Below, in pieces: positions 41,700 through 52,165 of a stretch of DNA of 64,000 bases (positions are counted from its first letter, which is position 1; each line of letters opens with the position of its first letter). The translations under genes were made by a program, and so were the position numbers. The notes under the pieces were generated by a model. It had not been told where the DNA came from, made no database searches, and saw nothing but the letters and a program-made list of their open reading frames with translations. Source of the stretch: Eutreptiella sp. 'Long Island Sound 2002'. Its lineage: Eukaryota > Euglenozoa > Euglenophyceae > Eutreptiales > Eutreptiaceae. Where the stretch lies: NCBI GenBank assembly GCA_964036045.1, contig OZ038380.1:120127199-120191198 (forward strand). The letters are read 5' to 3'.

Positions 41700-42240
41700 A
41701 CACATGTTTGGGGCTTAGGTTGTTTTTTTTGGGGAACAATGGGGTAGGAGGAACCCCCCTGCTATTCGGGGTATAATTAAAACAAAAGGTTACTTTCGGT
41801 CTTTTTGGGTACAAAACCTATTTTCATGTTTTTTCGTGCCTATATTATACTATACAGGTACACTGGTGTGCAGCACTGTTCTGCTGCACCACCCTAGAGC
41901 AGACAAAAATACTCCAAATTAGGCCGAATTCCAGGCTTTTTGATGGTTTGGGAGAAAGCTCGGCCGGGAGGAACCCCCCCATCCCTATTCTGAGGCCAGA
42001 GAATCCAAAGAAAATTGGAATTTCTGTCGAAAGTCCTCTATAGGCAGGTACACTGGTGTGCAACACTGTTCTGCAGGACCAGCCCAGAGGAGGCAAAAAT
42101 ACCCCAAAATAAGCCAAATTTCAGGGTTTTTGAAATTTTTGGACAGAATTCGGGTAGGAGCCCCCCCCCCCCCCTAATGTTGGGGCCGTATAAACCAAAA
42201 ATATAGGTCATTTCTCGCGAAAAACCCCTTTTTGCTGACT
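41700..42240. repeat. Tandem repeat, period about 190 bp, three diverged units
   Basis: 'caggtacactggtgtgca(g/a)c' with 'actgttctgc' at about 41856 and 42046 opens parallel segments ending in 'gg(g)aggaacccccc'. An earlier partial unit has 'ggtaggaggaacccccct' near 41741. It follows directly on the previous array. Confidence 0.65.
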
Positions 42241-42278
42241 TTTTGAATTTTGGGAAAAAACAGCTGCTAAAATCATAG

Positions 42279-42418
42279 GTGAGTAGGACATTTGAATCAC
42301 GTAGGGCTGTTCAGATGTGATTCAAACGTCGTGTATTTTACGTGTTTTGACCTGTCCGCTGCATCGTGGTGTTCCCGTTGGGCTTCCTCCGTCAATGTTC
42401 CGGTGTACATTAAAGGGC
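42279..42418 (+). other. Probable intron or leader with a 14-bp stem
   Basis: A canonical donor GTGAGT at 42279 is followed by gacatttgaatcac (42287-42300), which pairs with gtgattcaaacgtc (42317-42330), 13 of 14 positions. An acceptor-like 'cattaaag' precedes the ATG-containing exon. The exact acceptor is uncertain. Confidence 0.4.
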
Positions 42419-43340
42419 CTGTTGTCATGGCGGGCCTGAACCCGGCGCTGTCGGGCCTGGCCTCGGGTCAGCTGCAGGCGATCGTGGCGGCAGCGCAATG
42501 AAAACTGCAAGCAGTGCCGGCAACTGGCTCGACGTCTGCTTCAGCAGCAGTTGATGTCGCGGTTCACCAAACCAAGATCCAACCGTCTTTCCCATGTTGC
42601 CAGATGTGTCGGACGGGCGCTTCGCCCACCCAGACTCCGCGCTCGCACGGGCCGAGCCCGGGTTTGGGTAGCTGACCAACATTACCGCGGGATACCTCTT
42701 CAAACGATCGCTCTACATCTGGAAACAGAAGCGGGCCGGTGCCACGTCGACCGGTCAGACAGTGTTTCCGTGAGAGACAACTCCACTGTCATTTTCGGAC
42801 TGGCAGTGTTGGAAAGTTGCCAGCATCGGATTGGGCACCGATGGAAAAATGACGTTTGATGCACACCAAGTTCAGCGTTTCTTTGAGATGTGGAGTCACC
42901 ATGGACTGGGAACCGTGGCTCCTGGCGGGATCAATACCCACGGCCAATCATATGGGCCAAAGCTCTGGTTTAAAAACCAAGATGAGATCGACCCTGACTG
43001 GCATCCAGTGGAGAGAGCGCAGCTCGCACCGGCCTCGGTGCACAAGGTGGGAGGTTCCATCTCGACTGGCCGGAACAAGAAGCGGCTGCAGGGCATGATT
43101 GGTGAGCTGGAGGTAGACGAGAGCGAGCAGCCGGAGAAAGAGCAGCGGCGTACGATGGCATCAGCATCCGCAGCAGCATCCCCCGCCGTGGCCCTGCCTT
43201 CCGCACCCGCAGCGTCCGCAGCCGAGTCCATGGGCATGGAGGCCGTGCTCGACGAGTTGGTGGTGAAGCAGGAGTCGCTGGATGAGATGATGGCCCCCAC
43301 TGCCGCACCTCCCGCTGTCCCGCTGTGTGATGCTCTGTAG

Positions 43341-43487
43341 GTTCAAACCTGTCTTGCGTGCTTCAAACGCAATTCAAATGCGTCCTGTGTGGTTCGAGCG
43401 TGATTCCAGCCAGGCATTTGAACTGCGTTTGAACTATTGGTGTGACGCTTGAATCATGGTTGAATTTTGGGTCACCGTCTTCAACAG
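43341..43487 (+). other. 147-bp intron rich in TTTGAA/TTCAAA words
   Basis: Donor TAG|GTTCAAAC and acceptor TTCAACAG|GTTTTC; both flanking frames are in phase 0. The codon before the donor is TAG (43338-43340), so the join gives CDAL-TAG-VFGAVF. It contains gttcaaac, cttcaaac, ttcaaat, tttgaac and tttgaact words in both orientations. Confidence 0.5.
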
Positions 43488-44635
43488 GTTTTCGGAGCCG
43501 TGTTCGACCACGACGTGTTGGTGCTTGATGAGCGGGGCCGAGGCGTTCTTCTCGCCGGCAGCAGCATGGTCACTAGCATCAGCAACTACATGCACCGCAG
43601 CAAGCATCCAGACCGCTGGAGAGGCAGGTCCGGCGATGGACGAGGTCCATGAATCCACCCCGGTCGGATTTCGCTGACGCCACCCCGCCCGCAGGCCAGC
43701 CCAAGCTGGGAGAGCTTCTGGGGCCCAGGGCAACAATGCCCCAGCCACCGCTGCCCTCGTCCGGTATGACACCAACGTCTGCGGTCCCGTCTGCTGTTCC
43801 AACTGCCGTCCCGACTGACGTCCCAACTGCCGTCCAGTCTGATAAGACGGCTGCACCCAAGGACATCACGGCACATCCTCGACTGGCAAAACTTCTGCGA
43901 CCGTTGCAGCCGCAGCCAGGAAGGCCCCCCAGATAGATCCACCAAGCAGAAGAACAGCTGATCCGCCAAGCAGAAGAGAGACTGTCTCAGAAAGAAGCGG
44001 TGAAATCCGCGCCAAGGGGCAGCCTAAAGCGAGCCACAGTGGCCGCTGCCTTGGCGAACGTCCGGATGCTCGATGGAATGCGGGAGGCAGCGGCAGAGGC
44101 ACGCGCGGCACAGGACTCCTCGACCACAACTTCAAACAGCAAATTCGAACCATCGCTGGCTCACGAATCCCGCCTGCGGGTCAAGCCAAGTGGCCGCCGG
44201 GTGACTGGGAAGCAGCAGCTACCCGAGGCTGTGAAGGCGCACGCACAGACCAAGAAGGTGAAGGCTTCGGCAGTGGCGGAGGCCAAGAGAGTGGAGAGGC
44301 ACGCGAAGGACGAATCCGCCAAGCCGCAGGCCGTCACGGAGCAAGCGGCCAAGGATCAGGTCGCCAAGCAACAGACCGCCACGGGGGAAGCCGCCAAGCC
44401 ACAGGCTGGCACGGAGAAAGCAGCCAAGGATCAGGTCGCCAAGGGGCAGACCGCCAAGGGGCAAGCCCCCAAGGCGCAGGACGCCATCGTCGAGGGTGGC
44501 AATAAACAGGATCCGACAGCGGGGTTCGTTGCTGATTGGGTTGCTGCCAAGAATGAGGCCGCCAAACAGCAGGAAGCCAACAAGGACGAGCCTGAAGAGC
44601 AGCCTGAGGAGACTGCGCAGATGCGCCGATTTTAA

Positions 44636-44762
44636 GTGCATTTGAATTACGGTCGACCTAATTCAACCACTTCAAACATCGAACTTGAACAACTTGAATG
44701 GCGTTTGAACTCTGTTTGAACCCAGTCCGACCCCCAGCACATTTGCCCCTTTCGTACTGCAG
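44636..44762 (+). other. 127-bp intron rich in TTTGAA/TTCAAA words
   Basis: Donor TAA|GTGCATTTGAATT and acceptor CGTACTGCAG|GAAGAG, phase 0 on both sides. The codon before the donor is TAA (44633-44635), giving MRRF-TAA-EEDSDD. Polypyrimidine 'cccctttcgtactgcag' supports the acceptor. Confidence 0.6.
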
Positions 44763-46400
44763 GAAGAGGACTCTGACGACGCCAATGAACGGGCCAGCGG
44801 GGAGTATGGACTCCCGCCAAAAAGTGCTCCGCGATGCGCGGTGTTTGACGACCACGGCGAGATCCGCGTCATGCCGGGAATCCCAGCCAAGTCCTTGACG
44901 AAGAAAACGGACCACGTCCAGGTCCAGGAGATGGAAGGGGGAGGCAGAGCCAAAAGTCACTGGACGGTGAAGGTGTACAAAAAGACAGCGAGCTTCACCC
45001 GCAAGCAGAATGCCGAAGAGGCGGCGGCAGCTCTGCGCATGGACCTTGCAGCGCGGCAGCCGGAGACCGCGAGCGCCGAGGACAGAGCTGTGGCGCCCTC
45101 ACCGGAGGCGCAGGGTGCATCGGCACCAGACACAACGACTGGCGAACCGGAGGCGCAGGCTGCAGCACCGGACACATCAACTGTGGCACCGGCGGCTCTG
45201 ACACACGAGGATGGTGATGAGATTGTGCAGGTGGGCGGTGGTGATGGCGTGCAGGGTGTGGAGGGTGTGGAGAGTGCGGAAGGTGTGGCGGGAGCGCGCG
45301 ATGTGGCAGTGAAACTGGATCCAGAGGACAACCTTAGGGACATCAAGATGAAGGTGGTGCCAGAGAACAGCCCTGTGGCACAGGACAGTGCGGCTGCACA
45401 GGGCAGTGCCATGCCTGCGGACAGTGCGGTGACGCAGGACACGCAGGTGCTGTGGCAGAGTGTGGCGGACCAGGATGCGGCTGAGGTCCGCCGATGCCTC
45501 GCAAGAACAAAAGGTTACCCCCTTCTGCGAGAGCTGCAGACTGCGTCCGGTCCGCGACTCGAGGTGAAACACAATGCCAAAAGGCGGTCACTGTACTTGG
45601 GTGCCATGCGCAGGTGCTCCGTGGTAACTGTGAGTGGGGCGATGCAAGCGAACGGCAGCCTGACCACCCGTCTGAACCGGTTTGGACGCGTCCTGTTTCC
45701 CGCGTTCTCCTGGACGGCGATCGGAGTATGCCGTTTTCTCGAAGAAGGCCAACCCATGCTGCTGCACGTGCACCCACGTGACGATGTGCCTCTCTCGTGC
45801 GAGGTTTCGCTTGGCAGACACGCCGGTGGCGAACTCTGGACGGGCGGTTTGTTGGACGGCTATGGACCCGTTTGCGGCCGTCATGGGTGCAGTGGGACTG
45901 GGACCAGCTGTATGGAGGCACCATCTCGCCGCGCCATGGGGTTGCCTTCAATGCATACAGGCCGCAATGCCCGATGCGCTGGACGGGCGAGCGCTGCGTG
46001 GTGGTCTTCTTTTCGATGGTGGGGTGGACCAACACCAGCCGAGAGGTTGCCAGCCAGCTGGAGGCAACCGCATTCCCACGCTAACCGATACCAGATGACC
46101 GCAGATGACCCACATGAGTGAGCTCGAGTGCGTCAATGAGAGTAAGGGGGTGGGAGTCAGGATCCGTTGAACCTGAGCCAGACCACTCATGCAATGAGCG
46201 TTGGGCCGACCAGGCGTTCTTTGCAGACCCCCCACCCGGGGAAAACGACCAGCAACGGCAAAATATGCTGTGTTTTCCGTGTTTTACGTCTCTTTCGGTA
46301 AAAAAAACGGGTGTGGATACATTTCAGCACTTGAATTGATTCAACCGGGGAGTGGGCAATTGAAACGGGGCATTTGAATCTCCCGGTGCGCATTTGAATT

Positions 46401-47140
46401 GTGTATGAAGCGTATCGGGTGTTTGTGAGATTTAGGGCGTTCTGGCTGTCTACACGCTCTCTGACCCTATACGAGATACTGCAACCCAATCTCCAAGCCA
46501 CCCAGCGGTCATGTTGTAAGTTCTGGGAATGTTCCGGGATGCGGGTGAGTAGGATGTGTGGTTGGTGTGGTGGTGCCGAGAAGTTCCTGGAACGAGGCGC
46601 TTGCAACAGTATTGGTTCCTGTTTCCGTACGGTGTGGCACACTGCCCCTTTCAGTGGGTGGTGCTGGGCGGCAACGGTTTGTGCCGGGTGTGTCCTTTGT
46701 TGGAGCGCTAGTGGCGTCAGTGTGGTGTTATGGTGTTCTTCGGTAGTGCTGTGCCGCCCGTCTGACCGCACGGTCTTGTTCCACATACACGGGACTGAAG
46801 GCACAATGCACCTGGGCACATCATTGCACCGTTTATGCGCTGTGCTGATGCTTTGCTGTTGCGGGGAGGAAGCGTGGAGAGGGCCAAATCAAGTAGAAAA
46901 CAGCACTGTAGTAGTAACACGGGGACCAGGTCGATTCAAGTGATTCAAATACCACACTTGAATTGGGGTTTGAATCACGAAGGCTCCAGCGGGTATACCA
47001 ATGGGCACAAAGGGGGGGGTTCCTCGTTGCTACACCACAACAAGGGTGAACGGTATCTAGTAAGCAGGTTGCACAATGGCTCCGCAGTTTTCTCAGACAC
47101 CTACCGGCTGCACAATGTTACGAAAGGCCACTTCGCCACA
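46401..47140 (+). other. Two exon-like frames downstream of the GGELW gene
   Basis: 46401-46544 reads MYEAYRVFVRFRAFWLSTRS and LTLYEILQPNLQATQRSCCK and ends at a consensus donor (GCGG|GTGAGT at 46545). About 46985-47138 reads GYTNGHKGGGSSLLHHNKGE and RYLVSRLHNGSAVFSDTYRL. TTTGAATC-type words flank both. No family is recognised. Confidence 0.3.
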
Positions 47141-47418
47141 CAGGGGTGTTTGAATCACAACTTGAATCAGCGCCGGCAGCGATGGCACACCGAAACTGTT
47201 ACTTTTTTGTTGAGAGCCGTGCAGGTTGGTTTTGAAAGGCATTGTTTTTGATGAAAAAAACAAACAGAGAGTCCAATAAGCCACAAAGGCAGCGGACCGG
47301 CCCACAAGAGGAACAAAAATCATGCCTTCGTCCATATCACCGGGCTCCTGATTCGAACATGATTCAAACGTAGTTCAAGTCAATTCAAACACCGCCTTTG
47401 AATCTCATTTGAATCAGT

Positions 47419-47775
47419 TTGAACCAGGGGGCTATGTCAGATGCGGTCACTTCTATCACCATGGGATATTGGGGGTTTTTATTGTTATCATTATTATTAG
47501 CAAACCAAGCCGCACCTAAGTCGGTGAGACACGTGCCCTGGCCATCAGGTGACGTGCTAGATGTGCATGCCGAGAGTGGGATGGGTGGGGAGTGGTATTG
47601 TGTTGTTAAATCCTTTGATGATCAAGATGGCTCATGCATTGTTGTTGAGCGGAAAAAAAAGACAAACCTGCTTTTTTTCAAGAGGGCCATTCACCTGAGT
47701 GACCTGCTCCACTGGTGCACGCTCACACCGGACTCTAAGAGCGGCTTCCTTCTGATACCGACAAAATCACTGTGA
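47419..47775 (+). CDS. Small ORF (last exon?) of unknown function
   Basis: About 110 residues following an acceptor-like 'tttgaaccag'. It has a hydrophobic stretch (YWGFLLLSLLLANQ) followed by SGDVLDVHAESGMGGEWYCV, VKSFDDQDGSCIVVERKKKT and LSDLLHWCTLTPDSKSGFLL, ending at TGA. The hydrophobic start could be a signal or membrane anchor. The rest looks like a small beta domain. It is probably the 3' end of the preceding intron-rich transcript. Confidence 0.45.
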   Translation: MNQGAMSDAVTSITMGYWGFLLLSLLLANQAAPKSVRHVPWPSGDVLDVHAESGMGGEWYCVVKSFDDQDGSCIVVERKKKTNLLFFKRAIHLSDLLHWCTLTPDSKSGFLLIPTKSL

Positions 47776-48630
47776 TTGACTTCCCTCCGGTGCAAACATG
47801 GGGTTGACGAGATAAAGCAACAAAGGACACAAAACATGTCTTGTTTGGGCAATACATGTCCCGAGTCACATGCATGCCTGAATTGAATGAATTTGAAAAT
47901 GAAAGAAAATTTGTCTGATCAGGTCACAGCACAAGTCACCAAGGTCCAAGACGTCTTGCACTTCCTATGCAGATGACATTTGCATGCATCAGTTGCATAA
48001 CATATTTTCTCCAAAAATAAGCACAAACGACATGTGACTCAAGGATACGTGCAAACAACAATGCACACGGCGCACCTACCAACTTACTTTCCTCCCTTTC
48101 CGTGCGCCTATCTCAAGCCACTTTTACTTCCATTCCTCTTTCCCTAAGGTTCCATCCGGCTTCAAGGGCCTCGTGAGCCCCCATGCACTTGCGGCGGCAG
48201 AGTGCACCCGTCCGATCGTCACCCCGGCATACTAAGGCACATGGGAACACTGCCGGCCGGCTGGGTGCACGTGGCAATCCAGGGTTTACCATTAGGATCT
48301 ATCATCTCTGCCGGATTTCCCCTTAGTCTCCAAATGTCAGTGTCAGTGTCAGTGTCAGTGGCGGCAACCGGATGGATCTAAGACTGTTAGCACCCGTTGA
48401 GAGGAGTTTTCAGTCGCTCGGCCAGCATCAAGGCAATAGAAAGCAGCAGAGAGCAGGCGCAAGCAACAGGCCCAGCAGCCAGGCGCGCGAACACACACAG
48501 GCGACAAAATTGAGCCACGGTGCTTAAACATTCATCTAGGTGAGGGTAAAATTCATAACTGCCGAATTAGTGAAAAGCGACGGGTGGCGTCGCAAAATGG
48601 GTACAAGGATCGACATAAGCAGGGGTCTGT
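47776..48630. other. Non-coding region with a (TGTCAG)n microsatellite
   Basis: No gene is supported. A hexamer run tgtcagtgtcagtgtcag (four units) lies at 48335-48360. The remainder is mixed-composition DNA. Confidence 0.5.
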
Positions 48631-48634
48631 GATA

Positions 48635-49025
48635 CAAATATCCTGGGGGGCAGTTGGGGGCGGAATATCTAGCCTATTGGGTAGAAATGTTCCGGGGTGC
48701 CGGAATATTTAGGCTCTAGGGTATACATTTTCCGGGGGGCGGGCGGATTAGTTAGTCTATAGAGTCAAAATATTCCGGGGGGGGGCGGAATATGTTTTTA
48801 CCCCCGAGACAAAATGGAGGTAGTAGACTTATTTTTCCGGGGTGTAGTAAATAATATTCCGCCCCCACTGAAAATATTAACCTAGACCCCAGAATATTTA
48901 TAATCTCTAGGGCTAAATATTCCGCCCCCCCTCCCGGAATTTATAGTCAGCCCCCGAAATATTTCTAGTCTACTAGGTTTTCATATTCCGGTACCCGGAA
49001 TATTTCCAGTCTATCTAGATAAATA
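48635..49025. repeat. Array of TATTCCGGGG / CCCCGGAATA words in opposing halves
   Basis: The left half (to about 48800) has G-runs inside 'attccgggg...cggaatat'. The right half (48890-49010) has C-runs inside 'tattccgccccc', with 'tagtctat' words between. The halves form an imperfect inverted repeat. Confidence 0.65.
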
Positions 49026-49044
49026 TTACACAAAAAATTATTCG

Positions 49045-49345
49045 TGTACAAAGGCCTCCAAACATTTATGCAATGAATCAACAATGACCTGTACAGCACG
49101 CTCTGCCCCCCCGTTTGACCATGGTCTATAGATAGGGGACTGTTTGATATCAATGACACATAATTATCAATGCGACACAATTCGCATAGTGTCTGAAAAG
49201 ATTTTGCATTGACTAAATGGTCATGATCTGAAACCCATTGTTGCGCTCCAAAGAAAGGTGTGCCAACTGTGTGGCAGTCAGTGAATTGTCACACGGCACT
49301 GCCAATATATAGCCAGTCAAACGAGAGACTACAAACGTCACATTA
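49045..49345 (-). pseudogene. Ty3/gypsy integrase core fragment
   Basis: Minus strand reads GAQQWVSDHDHLVNAKSFQT, then ICRIDNYVSLISNSPLSIDH, and the AERAVQVIVDSLHKCLE segment, i.e. an integrase core including the second catalytic Asp region (SDHDH) and the AERAV motif. It shares 'gcaatgaatcaacaatgacc' and 'tgtacagcacgctctgcc' with the 3430-3500 copy, and unlike that copy retains sequence upstream of the deletion joint. Confidence 0.7.
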
Positions 49346-51584
49346 TTAAATGTTTTTACCCTTTCCTAGACCAAAAAATGTCATTGGACGGACCGAAGTT
49401 GTTTATTTCAATCACAAATACAGAGAGACAGCAAGCAATCGGCAGTGTGTAAGTTTACGTCTGGGATTTGGAACTTTGTTGCCTTCAAAACGCCGTTCTT
49501 TGTATCGTTTTCGCTGTTTTCAGGCCAAAATGACCCTTTTTAGGACGCTTTTCCGAACAAAAAGTGTTATTGCACGGACCGAAGTTGTTCGCTTCCAGTA
49601 AACCCTTTGCAAAGCACGGGCGACAACAAGCAATTTGCATTTTGTAACTTTATGTTTGTGATTCTTAACTTTGTTGCCTTCCAAACGCCGTTTTTCTATC
49701 GTTTTCGCTGTTTTTAGGCCAAAATGACCCTTCTTTGGACCATTTTCGGAACAAAAAGTGTCATTGCACGGACGCAAGTTGTTCATTTTCAGCAAATGCT
49801 TCGCAGTCCTCGGGACACAACAAGGAATTTGCATTGTGTAATTTTTCCTTTTGCCATTTCCAACTTTCTTCACTTCAAAACAACGTTTTTCTATCGTTTT
49901 CGCTGTTTTTCGGCCAAAATGACCCTTTTTTCGACCTTTCTCAGACCAAAAACTGTCATTGGACAGATAAGAGTTGTTTATTTCCAGAGAATCCTTCGCA
50001 AATGTAGGGGGACAGCAAGCAATCTGGATTGCGTAAGTTTACGTTTGCGATTTCGAACTTTGTTGCCTTCGAAACGCCGTTTTTCTATCGTTTTTCCTGT
50101 TCTTAGGCCAAAATGACCCTTTTTTGGACCTTTTTCTGAACAAAACATTGTCATTGCACGTACCGAAGTTGTTTATTTCCAGAGAATCCTTAGCAGTCCT
50201 GGGGGGACAACAAGCAATCTGCATTGCGTAATTTTACTTTTGCGATTCCGAACTTGTTGCTTTCAAAAGACCGGTTTTCTATCGTTTTCGCTATTTTTCG
50301 GGCAAAATGACGCTTTTTTGGACGTTTGTCAGACCAAAAAGTGTCATGGCACGGACCCAGGTTGTTCATTTCCAGAGAATCCTTCGCAAATTTTGGGGAA
50401 GAGCAAGCAATCTGCATTGTGTAAGCCTTTCCTTGCAATTTACAACTTTGTTGCCTTCAAAACACCATTTTTCTATCGTTTTCGCTGTTTTTAGGCCAAA
50501 ATGACCCTTTCTTTGAACCTTTTTCTGCAGAACAAGTGGCATTGCACGGACCAAAGTTGTTCATTTCCGGAGACCATTCGCAAACCTGAGGAGACAACAA
50601 GCAATTTGCATTGTGTAATTTTCTTCTTGCAACCTCGAACTTCCTTGCCTTCCAAACGCTGTTTTTCTATCGTTTTTGCTGTTTTTAGGCCAAAATGCCC
50701 CTTTTTTTGACCTTTTTCTGAACCAAAAAGCGTCATTGCACAGACCGAATTTGTTCATTTCCAGAAATTCTTTCGCAGGCCTGGGGAGACAGCAAGCAAT
50801 TTGCATTGTTTATGTTTGCGTTTGCGATTGCGAACTTTGTTGCCTTCAAAACACCGTTTTTGTATCGTTTTCGCTGTTCTTCGGCCAAAATGACCCTGTT
50901 TTGAACCTTTTTCTGAACAAAAAGTGTCATTGCACCGACCGAAGTTGTTCATTTCGGAAGAATCCTTGGCAGACCCGAGGAGACAACAAGCAATTTGCAT
51001 TGTGTAATTTTACCTTTGCAATTTCCAACTATGTTGCATGCAAAACGCCGCTTTTGTATCGCCTTTGCTGTTTTTACGCCAAAATGACCCTCTTTTGGAC
51101 CATTTTCGGAACAAAAACTGTCATGGCACGGACGCAAGTTGTTCATTTCCAGAGAACTCTTCTCAAACTTAGGGAGAGAACAGGCAATTTACATTGTGTA
51201 ATTTTACTTTTGCGATTTCGAACTTTGTTGCCTTCAAAACACCGTTTTTCTATCTTTTTCGCTGTTTTTAGGTCAAAATCAGCCTTCTTTGGACCATTTT
51301 CTGAACAAAAAGTGTCATTCCACGGACCGAAGTTGTTCATCTCCAGAGAATCCTTCGCCGTCAAGCAGGAGGACCAATCAATTTGTATTGTGCAATTTCG
51401 GTTTTGCGATTTTGAACTCTGTTGTCTTCAGAACGCCGTTTTTCTATCGTTTTAGCTGTTCTTCGGCGAAAATTACCGCTTTTTGGACCTGTCTCAGACC
51501 AAAAAGTGTCATGGCACGGACCCAAATTATTCATTTCCAGAGAATCCTTCGCAAATCTTGGGGAACAGCAGGCAGTCTGCATTG

Positions 51585-52165
51585 TGTAAGTTTTTGGAAT
51601 TTTTTGGAATTTTTTTTTGGGAATTTTTTTGGAAGTTTTTTTGGAATTTTTTTTCGAATTTTTTTTTGGAATTTTTCCGGATGAGCTTTGAGCTTGTCCT
51701 CGCCGGAAAATCCTGAGAAGGGGTCCTCAATCAGAAAATCAGCGGTGGTCACGGGCTACTTCACACACGGCTAACATGCAAGCGTCCACAAACAAAGCCA
51801 AAATACGAGACCGGTTTGGGCCCACCACCAGGCCCTCATCAGTCTGAGCGTGAGATAACAAAGGATATTCAAAAAGACATTCTTTATCTCACATCAGTGC
51901 GTGTATCACACATGCAGACATCCGTCATTTTACTGGCGTGTTCCATCTGGTGTATTATACATCTGGTTCACTGACTTCACTGAAAATACATGTGCATAGC
52001 GCAGGAATTGCATTCACAAATATTCAGAACACATGATATTTTGGCAGTGTGCGCGACCTGTTCAGGCGACGCGGCTGCGCTTACTCTGGCTGCAAAATTC
52101 CAAAAAAAAACAAAAAAAATTCTAACAAATTCCAAAAAATTCCAAAACAGTCCAAAAACGTTTGC
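51585..52165. mobile_element. About 580-bp MITE-like insertion in the satellite
   Basis: The satellite is broken between 'cattgtgtaagttt' and 'gtttgcatttcagaac'. The insert begins with T-rich 'ttttggaattttttggaatt' repeats and ends with the complementary 'aattccaaaaaattccaaaa', i.e. inverted terminal repeats of about 70-90 bp around about 400 bp of unique sequence (51690-52090). No coding capacity. Confidence 0.6.

Larger units (their letters stand above)
42421..46108 (+). pseudogene. Intron-containing transposon-type gene ending in a GGELW (TET/JBP-like 2OG oxygenase) domain
   Basis: Starts MAGLNPALSGLASGQLQA at 42427. After shifts: ALARAEPGFG (TAG 42669) LTNITAGYLFKRSLYIWKQK; TGA near 42771; KMTFDAHQVQRFFEMWSHHG, WHPVERAQLAPASVHKVGGS. 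Exon end at 43340, intron 43341-43487, then VFGAVFDHDVLVLDERGRGV. A long Ala/Lys/Gln-rich part (44000-44635), intron 44636-44762, EEDSDDANERASGEYGLPPK, then low-complexity Ala/Val repeats. The C-terminal domain has SLYLGAMRRCSVVTVSGAMQ, LLHVHPRDDVPLSCEVSLGR, HAGGELWTGG, and after a shift QWDWDQLYGGTISPRHGVAF, CPMRWTGERCVVVFFSMVGW. The GGELW ... H..P..GER pattern resembles TET/JBP-type 2OG-Fe(II) dioxygenases, but the canonical HxD is not clear. TAA at 46082 reads on to TGA at 46106. Confidence 0.45.

Noticed and set aside
42766-42803. A 37-bp intron (GTGAGAGA...GGCAG) bypassing the TGA near 42771
   Set aside because: Removing it puts the downstream exon out of frame, and the length is implausibly short next to the 104-147 bp introns nearby.
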